DNA from: Candidatus Eisenbacteria bacterium RBG_16_71_46
GTDB lineage: Bacteria; Eisenbacteria; RBG-16-71-46
Reading direction: 5' to 3'
DNA: 64,000 nucleotides
Assembly (NCBI GenBank): GCA_001780165.1
Contig: MFFQ01000037.1
Coordinates: forward strand, 103,407-167,406
Shown: piece after piece, positions 8,889-18,364 of the stretch
Position numbering within the stretch: the first letter of the stretch is position 1
How the letters are laid out: the number at the start of each line of letters is the position of its first letter
The notes under the pieces: model-generated
Told to the model about the DNA's origin: nothing
Databases searched by the model: none
What the model saw: the letters and a program-made list of their open reading frames with translations, nothing else
Program-made: the position numbers and the translations under genes

Positions 8889-10208
8889 TCAGGGACGCAG
8901 GCGGTAGAGCATGCGCGGGAAGGCGATGGTCTCGCGCACGTGGTCGAGCCCCGCGATCCAGGCCAGGGTGCGCTCGACGCCGATCCCGAAGCCGGCGTGC
9001 GGCACCGAGCCGTAGCGGCGCAGGTCGAGGTACCACTGGAACGCCTCGCGCGGCAGCCCGTGCTCGTCGATGCGGCGCGCCAGCAGGTCGAGCGACTCCA
9101 TGCGCTGCCCGCCCCCGATGATCTCGCCGTAGCCCTCCGGCGCGAGGCAATCGCACGACAGGCACACGCGCGAATCGGCCGGATCCGGCTCCATGTAGAA
9201 GGGCTTGACGGCCGCCGGATAGTGAGTGACGAACAGCGGCCGGTCGAACTGCTCGGAGAGCACGGTCTCGTCGGTGCCGCCGAAGTCGTTGCCCCATTCG
9301 AACGCGACGCCGGCCGCGTGAAGGCGCTCCACCGCCGCGTCGTAGCGGATGCGCGGAAACGGCGCCCGCACGCGCTCGAGTTTGGCGACGTCGCGCTCGA
9401 CCGCGCGCAGGTCCTCGGCGCGGCGATCGAGCACCCGGCCCACGGTGTATTCGAGCAGGCGCTCCTCGAGCGCCACGATATCGTCGAGCGTGGCGAAGGC
9501 CCATTCGGGCTCCATCATCCAGAACTCGATCAGATGGCGTCGGGTCTTGCTCTTCTCGGCGCGAAAGGCCGGTCCGAAGCAGTACACCCGCCCGAGCGCC
9601 ATGGCCGCCGCCTCGGCGTAGAGCTGGCCGCTCTGCGTGAGGAAGGCCTGCTCGCCGAAGTACGAGGTTTCGAACAGCGTCGTGGTGCCCTCGCAGGCGC
9701 TGGGCGTGAAGATCGGCGCGTCGACGAGCACGAAGGCCTCCCCGTCCATGAAATCGCGGAAGGCGCCCACGATCTCGGCGCGGATGCGCAGGATCGCCTG
9801 CTGCCGCGCGGAGCGCAGCCAGAGGTGCCGGTGGTCCATGAGGAAGTCGATCCCGTGCTCCTTGGGGCTGATGGGAAAGCCCTCCGCCGCCGATACCACC
9901 CGGAGGGCCTGCAAACCCATCTCGACCCCGCCGGGCGAGCGCGCATCGGCCCGTAGCGAGCCGCGGACCACGAGCGAGGACTCCTGGCCGAGGCCGGCCG
10001 CCGCCTCCCATTCCGAAGCCGGCAAATCGCGCGCTCCGGCAACGCATTGCAGCGTGCCGCTCCCGTCACGCACCACCAGGAACTGGACCTTGCCGCTGGA
10101 TCGGCGGTGGGTGAGCCAGCCCCGCACCTCGACTGTCTCGCCGAGGTGGCCGGCGGCGTCGGCGATGCGGATCCAGGGCGCGGTACCGGCCGCGGGCTCG
10201 ATGCTCAT
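8889..10208 (-). CDS. asnS: asparaginyl-tRNA synthetase
   Basis: [89 protein letters not shown] 10208; in-frame GTG at 10229. Confidence 0.95.
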   Translation of the reverse strand: MSIEPAAGTAPWIRIADAAGHLGETVEVRGWLTHRRSSGKVQFLVVRDGSGTLQCVAGARDLPASEWEAAAGLGQESSLVVRGSLRADARSPGGVEMGLQALRVVSAAEGFPISPKEHGIDFLMDHRHLWLRSARQQAILRIRAEIVGAFRDFMDGEAFVLVDAPIFTPSACEGTTTLFETSYFGEQAFLTQSGQLYAEAAAMALGRVYCFGPAFRAEKSKTRRHLIEFWMMEPEWAFATLDDIVALEERLLEYTVGRVLDRRAEDLRAVERDVAKLERVRAPFPRIRYDAAVERLHAAGVAFEWGNDFGGTDETVLSEQFDRPLFVTHYPAAVKPFYMEPDPADSRVCLSCDCLAPEGYGEIIGGGQRMESLDLLARRIDEHGLPREAFQWYLDLRRYGSVPHAGFGIGVERTLAWIAGLDHVRETIAFPRMLYRLRP

Positions 10209-10251
10209 CTCGTCGGGGTCTCCTGCCACCGCGGAGGGGCCGGGGTGGGTC

Positions 10252-10289
10252 GGCAGGCGCGCGGGCCCTCCGCGGCCCCCACGCCTGCC
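10252..10289 (-). promoter_or_regulatory. stem-loop in asnS 5' leader
   Basis: Outer stem GGCAGGCG (10252-10259)/CGCCTGCC (10282-10289), inner stem GGGCC (10263-10267)/GGCCC (10274-10278). Confidence 0.4.
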
Positions 10290-10363
10290 CGCGGGGCACG
10301 CGCGGCGGAAAATCGGTTCAAGCCCCCCCCGCCGGGGGCCGATAACCGGCTCGAACCCGGCGC

Positions 10364-10392
10364 AAGTTAGGGTCCAGGCCTTTTACTGTCAA
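10364..10392 (-). promoter_or_regulatory. possible sigma70-type promoter for asnS
   Basis: Minus strand TTGACA (10392-10387), 17-nt spacer, TAACTT (10369-10364); weak -10. Confidence 0.3.
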
Positions 10393-10407
10393 GGGATTGA
10401 TGACCTT

Positions 10408-12498
10408 ATGCCGTACCTGCACGGACGTCATGTGACCGCGCGCCGCCATTCCGCCACGCCACGCGGAGCCCTCACCCGAGTGGAGCGCCACGCCCCGGGA
10501 CGGGCGGCGCCAACCCGTGCCTTCTTGGGTCTCTTGCTCACCGGCGTGCTGCTGGCATTGGGGCTGGTCGCGATCGCGCGGTCCGAGACCGTGGCCGACA
10601 CCCGGCTGGCCGCCCTGGACGGCGGAGCGGGCCGGCGCCTCGCCCGCGCGACGCCCGATCGCGGAAGCGCGGGCCGCGCAATCGCCGTGACCCCACCCGA
10701 CAACCTGCAGGACCTTCAGGCCTGGCTCGCGTACAAGTCGCGCAGCCACGTACTCACCCTCCCCCAGGAGTCGCGCCTCTTCTACCGGCGTGGCCTGCTG
10801 GTGCGCGAGTCCGGCGGACTCGAAGAGGCGAGCCGACTCGCGCGCGGCGCGGCGGCCCTGGATCCGGGTTTCGTGGCGCCGCACCTCACCCTGGCGTCGT
10901 GGTACCTCCTGCGCGATCCCAGCCAGGCGTTGCTCCACTATGCGGCGGTGATCGAAATCGCGCGGCGCAACTTCGTCCTCCAGCTCTCGCTGCTCGCCAA
11001 CCTGCTCTACGCCGGACTTCAGGCGGTCCTCCTCGGTCTGCTCGCGGCGGGACTGCTGATCGTGTTCCTGCGCGTCGGGGAACTGCACCACGCCTGGCGC
11101 GAGCGCCTCGGGCTACTGCTGTCGCTGGAGACCGGGAATTGGTGGGCGTGGGCGCTCCTCGTCCTGCCCTATCTGGCCGGCGTCGGACCGGTGCTGCCCA
11201 CCATCTTCTTCCTCGGCCTGCTGTGGCCGCTGCTGCGAGCCGGGGAACGCGCCGTGTTCGTCACGCTGGTGCTCGCGCTCGCCCTCGTGCCCTGGACCGC
11301 CGGCATGCTGGACCGGCTGGCCTCGCCGCTGCGCGCCGATCAGGGACCGTTCTACGGCGTGTCGCTGCTCGAGGCGGAGTCCTACTCGGAGGAGCGAGTG
11401 AACCAGATGGCGGCGCTCGCCCAGCAGCAACCGGACAACCCGTTCGTCCAATTCGGACTGGCATGGACCGCGCGCCGCGGAAACGACATCGCGACCGCAG
11501 AAGCGGCCTACCGGCGTGCGCTCGAGCTGTGGCCGGGCGACGTTCGGGTGCTGAACAACCTCGGCAATACCGTCGCCATGCAGGGCCGTCACGACGAGGC
11601 CCTCGAGCTCTATCAGCAGGCGATCCGGGCCGACGGCACGAACGCCGCCGCCTACTTCAACGCGTCGCAGATCTACACGCAGCGCTTCGACTACCGCGCG
11701 GCCAACGAGGCCCTGTCGACCGCCTCCTCGCTCAACTTCGAGATGGTCAAGAACTACCAGTCGGAGGCCGGCGCGGACGGCTTCATGCCTCTGGTGGACG
11801 AGTGGATCGCGCCGCAGGCGTTCTGGAGCATCCTCCTCCGCGGCGGCGCCGAGAAGGCCGCGCGCCCGGTGCTGCCGGCGTCGTGGCGGGCACGGATCGA
11901 GTTCTCGGGCTGGTGGTTCAGTGTGGTCGCGCTGCTGCTCGCCGCGGCCGCAGTGGCGCTCGGCACCGCTCAGCACCGCGCCATGCCACTCAGGCACTGC
12001 ACGAACTGCGGCCGGGTCGTCTGCCGTCGCTGCGCCGAACGGCGGCGCGAGCTCGCGCTCTGTCCGGTATGCTCGGGCGTGGAAGCGCGCGCCGAGAGCT
12101 CCGAATTCGCCCACGTGCTGCTCCAGGAACAGCGCCGGCGGGCGCAGAGGCTCGCCCACCTGATGCGGGCGGGGCTCGCCACCCTGGTTCCCGGCTTCGG
12201 AGTCCTGGTCTTCCGGAGGACCTTCGCCGGCGTGATCCTGCTGGTGTGCGCGATGGCCCTGTCGGGCGGCTGGCTCGGTGTCCCGGCGCCGTTCGCCTAC
12301 GAGCCGCGCCTCGCCTCGAGCGACGCCGGCGTTCCGCTGCCGCTCGCGATCGCGGCCTGGGTGGGCCTCTACCTCATCTCCATCGTCGCCTACCTCGCCC
12401 TGCGCGCCCGCGCCGAACTCCGAGCGGCCAAACTCGCGGCGCCCACCCGTTCCCGCAGCGCCCAGGCCTCGCGCTCCGCCACGGCGACCGCCGCCTAG
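10408..12498 (+). CDS. membrane TPR protein with treble-clef/zinc-ribbon-like Cys cluster
   Basis: MPYLHGRHVTARRHS..., multiple TM helices, TPR segment (ALELWPGDVRVLNNLGNTVAMQGRHDEALELYQQAI), CTNCGRVVCRRCAERRRELALCPVCS. Confidence 0.8.
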   Translation: MPYLHGRHVTARRHSATPRGALTRVERHAPGRAAPTRAFLGLLLTGVLLALGLVAIARSETVADTRLAALDGGAGRRLARATPDRGSAGRAIAVTPPDNLQDLQAWLAYKSRSHVLTLPQESRLFYRRGLLVRESGGLEEASRLARGAAALDPGFVAPHLTLASWYLLRDPSQALLHYAAVIEIARRNFVLQLSLLANLLYAGLQAVLLGLLAAGLLIVFLRVGELHHAWRERLGLLLSLETGNWWAWALLVLPYLAGVGPVLPTIFFLGLLWPLLRAGERAVFVTLVLALALVPWTAGMLDRLASPLRADQGPFYGVSLLEAESYSEERVNQMAALAQQQPDNPFVQFGLAWTARRGNDIATAEAAYRRALELWPGDVRVLNNLGNTVAMQGRHDEALELYQQAIRADGTNAAAYFNASQIYTQRFDYRAANEALSTASSLNFEMVKNYQSEAGADGFMPLVDEWIAPQAFWSILLRGGAEKAARPVLPASWRARIEFSGWWFSVVALLLAAAAVALGTAQHRAMPLRHCTNCGRVVCRRCAERRRELALCPVCSGVEARAESSEFAHVLLQEQRRRAQRLAHLMRAGLATLVPGFGVLVFRRTFAGVILLVCAMALSGGWLGVPAPFAYEPRLASSDAGVPLPLAIAAWVGLYLISIVAYLALRARAELRAAKLAAPTRSRSAQASRSATATAA

Positions 12499-12506
12499 GA
12501 GATCCC

Positions 12507-13586
12507 ATGGCACTGCAAGGAAACCTGCGCGACTTCTCGGCGACCGAGATCCTCCAGCTCGTCGCCTCCCAGCGCAAGACCGGTTGCCTGATGCTGGAGT
12601 GGAACACGGAGCGCGCGGTGGTCTACGTCCAGGAAGGCCGCATCGTATCCACCCGGCGCCCGGGCATGGTCAAAGACGACCCCCTGCTCGGGTTCCTGCT
12701 CAAGGTCCATCGCCTTTCCGACGAGCAGTACCGCGGCCTGCTCACGATCCAGCGCGAATCCAACCGCGACCTCGAGGACCTGCTGCTCAACGGCCGCTAT
12801 CTCGAGGCGGATGAGCTCGCGGGCTTCGTCGAGCGCCAGATCCTCGACGACCTCATGCGCCTGACGCGCTGGGAGAGCGGCGGCTACCGCTTCGATCCCA
12901 ACAGCCGCTGGTCGAACACCCCGCTGGTGCGACTCAACATCGAGGGGGTGCTGATCGAGGCCGCCCGCAGGGTGGACGAACAGCGCCGCTTCGTCACCAT
13001 CTTCCGGGACCCCTACCAGCTGCTGGGGGTGAAGGACCTGCCCGATCCGAACGAGCCGCTCTCCGAGGAGGAACGCGAGCTGTTCGGAGTCATCAACGGC
13101 AAGCACACCGTGGCCGAGATCGTCGAAGCCGCGTCCCTGTCCGAGTACGAGGCCTACGAATCGCTCCATCGCATGCTCGAGGCGTCCTGGATCGAAGTCG
13201 TGGGCCGCCGCGACCCGGGCCTACCCGACACCGGCGAGCGGCCGCCGGTGCCGGTGGTGCGCCGCAAGTCGCCGCTGCGCGAGCTGGCGATGGCGACGAC
13301 CGTGGCGGCCTGTATGGTCGCGCTGCACTTCATCTCTTCTGCGGTGCCGCGCGCCGCGGTGCGCTCCGCCGCCGAGGACGTCTTCGCCGTGACCCAGGTC
13401 CGGGATCTGCGCCTGGCACTGGACCTCTTCCATCGGGAGCGTGGCAGTTACCCGCAGCGACTCGAGGAGCTGGTCGAGGACCGCTGGATCGCCCCGCGGC
13501 AGAGAAACATCGGCGGCTATCTCGTCCGCTACCGCCTCGATCCGGATGGGGACGCCTACACGCTCGAGCTCACGCCCGATCGCTAG
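12507..13586 (+). CDS. DUF4388 (PATAN-like) domain protein with C-terminal TM and pseudopilin-G-like tail
   Basis: MALQGNLRDFSATEILQLVASQRKTGCLMLEWNTERAVVYVQEGRIVSTRRPG; C-term DLRLALDLFHRERGSYPQRLEELVEDRWIAPRQ. Confidence 0.85.
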   Translation: MALQGNLRDFSATEILQLVASQRKTGCLMLEWNTERAVVYVQEGRIVSTRRPGMVKDDPLLGFLLKVHRLSDEQYRGLLTIQRESNRDLEDLLLNGRYLEADELAGFVERQILDDLMRLTRWESGGYRFDPNSRWSNTPLVRLNIEGVLIEAARRVDEQRRFVTIFRDPYQLLGVKDLPDPNEPLSEEERELFGVINGKHTVAEIVEAASLSEYEAYESLHRMLEASWIEVVGRRDPGLPDTGERPPVPVVRRKSPLRELAMATTVAACMVALHFISSAVPRAAVRSAAEDVFAVTQVRDLRLALDLFHRERGSYPQRLEELVEDRWIAPRQRNIGGYLVRYRLDPDGDAYTLELTPDR

Positions 13587-13612
13587 AAGGCGCTCGAGGC
13601 TCGAGTTGCGCG

Positions 13613-13625
13613 ATAGTTCAGGCTA
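13613..13625. repeat. possible solo end/remnant of the 8687/35952 element
   Basis: ATAGTTCAGGCTA vs element end ATAGTCCAGGCTA (one mismatch), abutting the stop codon of gmhB. Confidence 0.45.
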
Positions 13626-14684
13626 GGCGCCCTCGATCAGCCACCTCGCGGCCTCGGCGAAATCCTCGCACACCCGGTCCGGTGGACGCGGGACACCCTC
13701 CCCCGCGAGCCGGCGCTCCTCGTCGCGGCCGTAGCCGCTGCGGACCAGCACGCCGCCGGCGCCCGCGCGGTGGCCGGTCTCGACGTCGATCAGCTTGTCG
13801 CCGATCATGACCGAGCGCGAGAGGTCGAGCACCAGGTCCTCGGCGGCGCGCTCGAGCAGCCCCGGCGCCGGCTTGCGACACGCGCAGCCGGCCTCGGGGC
13901 GATGGGGGCAGAAGTACACGGCGTCGAGTTCCACTCCCCGTGCGCGCAGCAGGCGCCGCAGACGGGCCATCGCCTGGTAAACCCGCGACAGCGGGAACAG
14001 TCCGCGTCCGACCCCCGATTGGTTCGAGACCAGCACCAGCGCGAAGCCCTGCGCGCGCAGGTTGCGCAGCGCCTGCGGCACGCCCGGCAGCAGCTCGAGA
14101 TCGTCGGGGTCGGACAGATAGCCGCGCTCCACCACCAGCGTGCCGTCCCGGTCCGCGAAGACCGCCGGACGCGACACCCGCCCGCGATGACGCGCCAGCG
14201 CCCGCTCGCACGCGCGCTCGAGGATCTCGGTGTCGAGGTGGGTGGCGTCCGGGACGGCGGGCGGGGGCTCCGACGACCAGAGCGCCAGCCGGTCGAGACC
14301 GAGACCGTGCAATCGGGTCCGTGCCGCTTCGGCGTCCGATTCCTCGACCAGTCCCGAGGAATACAGCGTGCTCCATGCCCAGCGGTCGAGCGCCCGCCAG
14401 TCGCGCCCCACCGAGCCTTCGAGCCCCAGCACCATGCCGTGGGCCCCCCCGAGCCATCCGGCGAGCGCCGTGCGAGCCGGGTGCGCCCCCCCGCCCAACA
14501 CCAGGTCCGCGCGCTCGCGCGCCAGACGGATTCCCGCCGGTGCGGGGCGCGGCGCCCGACCCGCCCCGTCCCCGATTCCCGGACCGTGCCACAGCACCTC
14601 GTGCCCACGGAGGGCGAGGCCACTCGCCGCGAGCCCCATGCGCCCCGCGGGCGAGAGGGAGCCCCCGTCCACGAGGAGCTTCAC
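13623..14684 (-). CDS. gmhB: D-glycero-beta-D-manno-heptose-1,7-bisphosphate 7-phosphatase (HAD, GmhB-like) with extra N-terminal domain
   Basis: PAVFADRDGTLVVERGYLSDPDDLELLPGV...FALVLVSNQSGVGRGLF...YFCPHRPEAGCACRKPAPGLLERAAEDLVLDLSRSVMIGDKLIDVETGHRAG; GTG start overlapping upstream stop (GTGA). Confidence 0.88.
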   Translation of the reverse strand: MKLLVDGGSLSPAGRMGLAASGLALRGHEVLWHGPGIGDGAGRAPRPAPAGIRLARERADLVLGGGAHPARTALAGWLGGAHGMVLGLEGSVGRDWRALDRWAWSTLYSSGLVEESDAEAARTRLHGLGLDRLALWSSEPPPAVPDATHLDTEILERACERALARHRGRVSRPAVFADRDGTLVVERGYLSDPDDLELLPGVPQALRNLRAQGFALVLVSNQSGVGRGLFPLSRVYQAMARLRRLLRARGVELDAVYFCPHRPEAGCACRKPAPGLLERAAEDLVLDLSRSVMIGDKLIDVETGHRAGAGGVLVRSGYGRDEERRLAGEGVPRPPDRVCEDFAEAARWLIEGA

Positions 14685-15694
14685 GCCGCGATCTCGGCGC
14701 ACGCGCGCGCGACGTCGTCCACCGTGATCGCCTCGAGGCAGCGATAGCCGATCGCACAGGTGCGGCGGAAGCACGGGGAGCAGACCGGCGGCTTCTGCAC
14801 CACGCGCACCCGGGGCCCGAGCGGCGAGGTCCACGCGCTGCTGGTCGAGCCGAACAGCACCACGGTCGGGGCGCCCACCGCGGCGCTCAGATGAGCGAGC
14901 CCGGAATCGTTGCACACCGCCACCGCGCTCCCGGCGCACAACGCCGCCTGGGCGAGCAGGCCGGTCTCCCCCGCCAGCGGCGTCGCGCCACGGCCCACCG
15001 CTCGGGCGACCGCCTCGCAGGTGTCGCGCTCGGCCGCGGACCCGCACACCAGCACGCTCCGCCCATCCGACACCAGCCGGCGCCCGAGCTCGGCGAAACG
15101 CGCGATGCCCCAGCGCTTGGCCGGGCCGTAGAGCGCACCCGGCCCGAGCAGGGCGTGCCGGCCGCTCGACACTCCCCGTCGCTCCAGCACCGCGCCGGCC
15201 TCGATCGCCGCCCGCCGGGGGAGTGCCAGGATCGGCGTCGCCCCCGGGTCCACTCCGAGCACCGCGCCGAGGGCCAGATACTCGGTATGGAGGTGCAGGT
15301 CGCCACGCGCCCGCCGCCGGAGCGCGTGGGTGAGCAGCGGCCCGCGCGCCTCGTGCCGATAGCCCACGCGCACGCGGGCGCCGCAGCGCCATGCGAACCA
15401 GGCGCTCGAGAAGGAGGGCGGCAGCACCAGGGCGGCGTCCGGACCCCAGGCGCGCAGCCGCGCGGCGAGGGCGCGGCGCGCGGACCCGGCGCCCGGCCAG
15501 GCCTCGGAGCGATCGACCACCCCCTCCGCCCCGATCAGGTCGAGGAGCCCGGCCGGGGCCACCGCGCACAGCTCGGCTCGCGGGTGGTGGTGGCGGAGCG
15601 CGTGGAGCAGCGGGCGGGCGAGCATCAGGTCGCCGAGCCAGTTGGGGAGCCGGACGAGGAGTCGCCCGATCCCGCCGGCGCCGCCGTCCGCCAC
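14681..15694 (-). CDS. waaF: glycosyltransferase family 9 (heptosyltransferase II-like)
   Basis: LLVRLPNWLGDLMLARPLLHALRHHHP; LCAGSAVAVCNDSGLAHLSAAVGAPTVVLFGSTSSAWTSPLGP. GTG start. Confidence 0.88.
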   Translation of the reverse strand: MADGGAGGIGRLLVRLPNWLGDLMLARPLLHALRHHHPRAELCAVAPAGLLDLIGAEGVVDRSEAWPGAGSARRALAARLRAWGPDAALVLPPSFSSAWFAWRCGARVRVGYRHEARGPLLTHALRRRARGDLHLHTEYLALGAVLGVDPGATPILALPRRAAIEAGAVLERRGVSSGRHALLGPGALYGPAKRWGIARFAELGRRLVSDGRSVLVCGSAAERDTCEAVARAVGRGATPLAGETGLLAQAALCAGSAVAVCNDSGLAHLSAAVGAPTVVLFGSTSSAWTSPLGPRVRVVQKPPVCSPCFRRTCAIGYRCLEAITVDDVARACAEIAA

Positions 15695-15705
15695 GCGACG
15701 GTTTC

Positions 15706-17160
15706 CTAGTAGGCCCGCGCGAACAGCGCGACGCGCCCGCCTCGGGCGAGGGTCGCGAACGGCGCCTGATCGCTCGGCACGCAGCGCAGGGTGGCGCCGG
15801 TGCGCTCCTTGATCTGGGCCTCGAGCTCGGCGTCGTCGTTCCACGGCACCACGATGAAGCCGCGCTTGGTCTCGAAGTGGGCCTCGATCTCGGCGAGAGT
15901 GGCCGCGGGAGCGGTGTTCTGCTCGCGGAATTCGAGCGCGGCGCGGAACAGCGCCGCTTGGACCTCGTCGAGCAGCGCCGGAAGCCGGGTGGCGAGGGCG
16001 TCGAGCGGGATCGACTCCTTGGCGCGGTTGTCGCGCCGCACGCTCATCACCGCGCCCTTGGCCACGTCCTTCGGACCCACCTCGAGCCGCACCGGCACCC
16101 CGCGTAGCTCGTGCTCGTTGTACTTCCAGCCCGGGGTGTACTGCTCGCGGTCGTCCACCAGCAGCCGCACCCGCGTTCCCAGTGCCTCGCGCACCCGATC
16201 GATGAAGGCGCGCACCGCGGCGCGCTCCTCGTCCTTGCGCCAGATCGGCACCACCACCGCCTGCACTGGCGCGATCCGCGGCGGCAGCTTGAGCCCCTGG
16301 TCATCGCCGTGCGACATGATGACGGCGCCGATCAGGCGGGTGGATGCGCCCCACGAGGACTGGTAGACGTGCTGGCGTCGGCCCTGCTCGTCCTGGAAGG
16401 TGATGTCGAACACCTTCGCGAAGTGCTGGCCCAGATAGTGCGAGGTCCCGCACTGGAGCGCCTTGCCGTCGCGCATCAGCGCCTCGATCGAGTACGTCAT
16501 CTCGGCCCCGGCGAAACGCTCCGCATCGCTCTTGGGCCCCGCGAAAACCGGGATGGCGAGCTCGGTCTCGACGAAGTCGCGATAGACCTCGAGCATCCGC
16601 AGCACCTCCTCCTGGCACTCGGCCTCGGTGGCGTGCGCCGTATGTCCCTCCTGCCACAGGAACTCGGTGGTGCGCAGGAACAACCGCGTGACCTTCTCCC
16701 AGCGCATGACGTTCGCCCACTGGTTGATGAGCACCGGCAGGTCGCGGTAGGACTCGATCCAGCGCGAGTACATCCGCCCGATGATCGCCTCGCTCGTCGG
16801 CCGGATGGCGAGGCGCTCCTCCAGCTCCTCGCGGCCACCGTGCGTCACCCAGGCGCATTCCGGCGCGAAGCCCTGCACGTGGTCGGCCTCGAGCTGGAGC
16901 AGCGACTCCGGGATGAGCAGCGGAAAATAGGCGTTCTGGTGGCCGGTCGCCCGGATCCGCCCGTCGAGCAGCCGCTGCATCTCTTCCCACATCGCGAAGC
17001 CGTAGGGCCGGATGACCATGCAGCCGCGCACCGGGGCGTAATCGGCGAGCTGCGCCTTGCGCACGACCTCCGTGTACCAGCGCGAAAAGTCGTCGGACTG
17101 GTCGGTGAGGTCCTCGACGAATTGCTTCTGCTTCTCGGTCTCGCTCAACGGTGTCTCCAC
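15706..17160 (-). CDS. proS: prolyl-tRNA synthetase
   Basis: METPLSETEKQKQFVEDLTDQSDDFSRWYTEVVRKAQLADYAPVRGCMVIRPYGFAMWEEMQRLLDGRI; RPTSEAIIGRMYSRWI; LFLRTTEFLWQEGHTAH. GTG start. Confidence 0.95.
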   Translation of the reverse strand: METPLSETEKQKQFVEDLTDQSDDFSRWYTEVVRKAQLADYAPVRGCMVIRPYGFAMWEEMQRLLDGRIRATGHQNAYFPLLIPESLLQLEADHVQGFAPECAWVTHGGREELEERLAIRPTSEAIIGRMYSRWIESYRDLPVLINQWANVMRWEKVTRLFLRTTEFLWQEGHTAHATEAECQEEVLRMLEVYRDFVETELAIPVFAGPKSDAERFAGAEMTYSIEALMRDGKALQCGTSHYLGQHFAKVFDITFQDEQGRRQHVYQSSWGASTRLIGAVIMSHGDDQGLKLPPRIAPVQAVVVPIWRKDEERAAVRAFIDRVREALGTRVRLLVDDREQYTPGWKYNEHELRGVPVRLEVGPKDVAKGAVMSVRRDNRAKESIPLDALATRLPALLDEVQAALFRAALEFREQNTAPAATLAEIEAHFETKRGFIVVPWNDDAELEAQIKERTGATLRCVPSDQAPFATLARGGRVALFARAY

Positions 17161-17314
17161 TGGGAGGCTCCGGCACGCTCTCGCGCCGCGGCCGCGAGGG
17201 CCGGAGAGCGCGCGAGTATAGGAGCACCCCCGCCGCCCGACAAGCCGGCCCGCGCACGCTGCCCGCCCGGACGGCCGCGCGTGCGGGCGCGCGACGCGTC
17301 GAACCGGGCGACGG

Positions 17315-18364
17315 TCAGGCGCCGGAGGCGGTGGCGATCCTCTCGACCGCGTCGAGCACGGTTTCGGGGCGCAGCTCGACCATGCAGCGGAAGTGGCCCC
17401 GCGGACAGCGCTCGCGGCCGTGCAGCGTGCAGGGCTGGCAGCCCTCGCGGCGGCACAGCACCGCGTGTCCTTCCCCCGCCGGCGCGAAGCCCAGCTCCGG
17501 CGCGGTGCTCCCGAACATCGCCGCCACCCGGAGGCCGCGCGCCGCGGCCAGATGCATGAGGCCGCTGTCGCTCGAAACGGCTGCCGCGCAGCGCGACATG
17601 AGCGCCGCCATCCGGGGCAGCGGCTCGCGGCACCAGCGCGCCTCGGCGTCGGCCTCCACTCGGGCCGCCAGCGCCGGCAGCGCCTGGCGCTCGGCTTCGA
17701 GCGAGAAGTAGAGCAGCGGCCGGCCGGCCTGGCGCAGGCGGTCGTGGAGCGCCAGCCAGTGCGACTCGGGCCAGCGCTTGGTGAAGTGTCGCGCCCCCGG
17801 GCACAGCGCCACCGGTGCCCGCCGCGGGCCCCATGGCGCGAGCCAGCCGGCCGCCCACGCCTCGGCCTCGGGGCCGGCCGCGACCCGTGGCGTTCCCTCG
17901 ACCTCGACGCCGATCGGCCGCAGCGTCGCGGCGTAGCGCGCGAGCGCACTCGGCGCGGGGCGCGGTCGGCTCCAGCGCGCGTGCACCCAGCGCGCGCGGG
18001 TCAGACGGTGCGACGGGGCGCGCAGCACCGGGGCCTTCTGCCGGAAGGCGAGCAGCCGGGTGCGGACGTTGCCGTGCAGATCCACGATGAGGTCGCACGC
18101 CTCGAGCTCCGCTCCCATCGACACCACGTCCTCGAGTCGGCGGGCGTCCTTCTCCAGACGCCGGACCGAGGAGACCGCGGGATCGAAGCGCATGACGTCC
18201 CCGAACTCCTCCTTGGTCCAGAAGGCGAGGTGGGCGTCGGGGAACGCGCGGCCCAGTGCGCGCATCACCGGCTGCGCGAGGATGACGTCGCCGAGCGACG
18301 ACAGCCGTAGCACCGCGATCCGCGAGAATCCGGCGGCCGGCACCGGGACCGGCTTCACCCTCAA
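17315..18364 (-). CDS. glycosyltransferase family 9 (heptosyltransferase-like)
   Basis: RIAVLRLSSLGDVILAQPVMRALGRAFPDAHLAFWTKEEFGDV; AAVSSDSGLMHLAAARGLRVAAMFGSTAPELGFAP. Confidence 0.88.
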   Translation of the reverse strand: MRVKPVPVPAAGFSRIAVLRLSSLGDVILAQPVMRALGRAFPDAHLAFWTKEEFGDVMRFDPAVSSVRRLEKDARRLEDVVSMGAELEACDLIVDLHGNVRTRLLAFRQKAPVLRAPSHRLTRARWVHARWSRPRPAPSALARYAATLRPIGVEVEGTPRVAAGPEAEAWAAGWLAPWGPRRAPVALCPGARHFTKRWPESHWLALHDRLRQAGRPLLYFSLEAERQALPALAARVEADAEARWCREPLPRMAALMSRCAAAVSSDSGLMHLAAARGLRVAAMFGSTAPELGFAPAGEGHAVLCRREGCQPCTLHGRERCPRGHFRCMVELRPETVLDAVERIATASGA

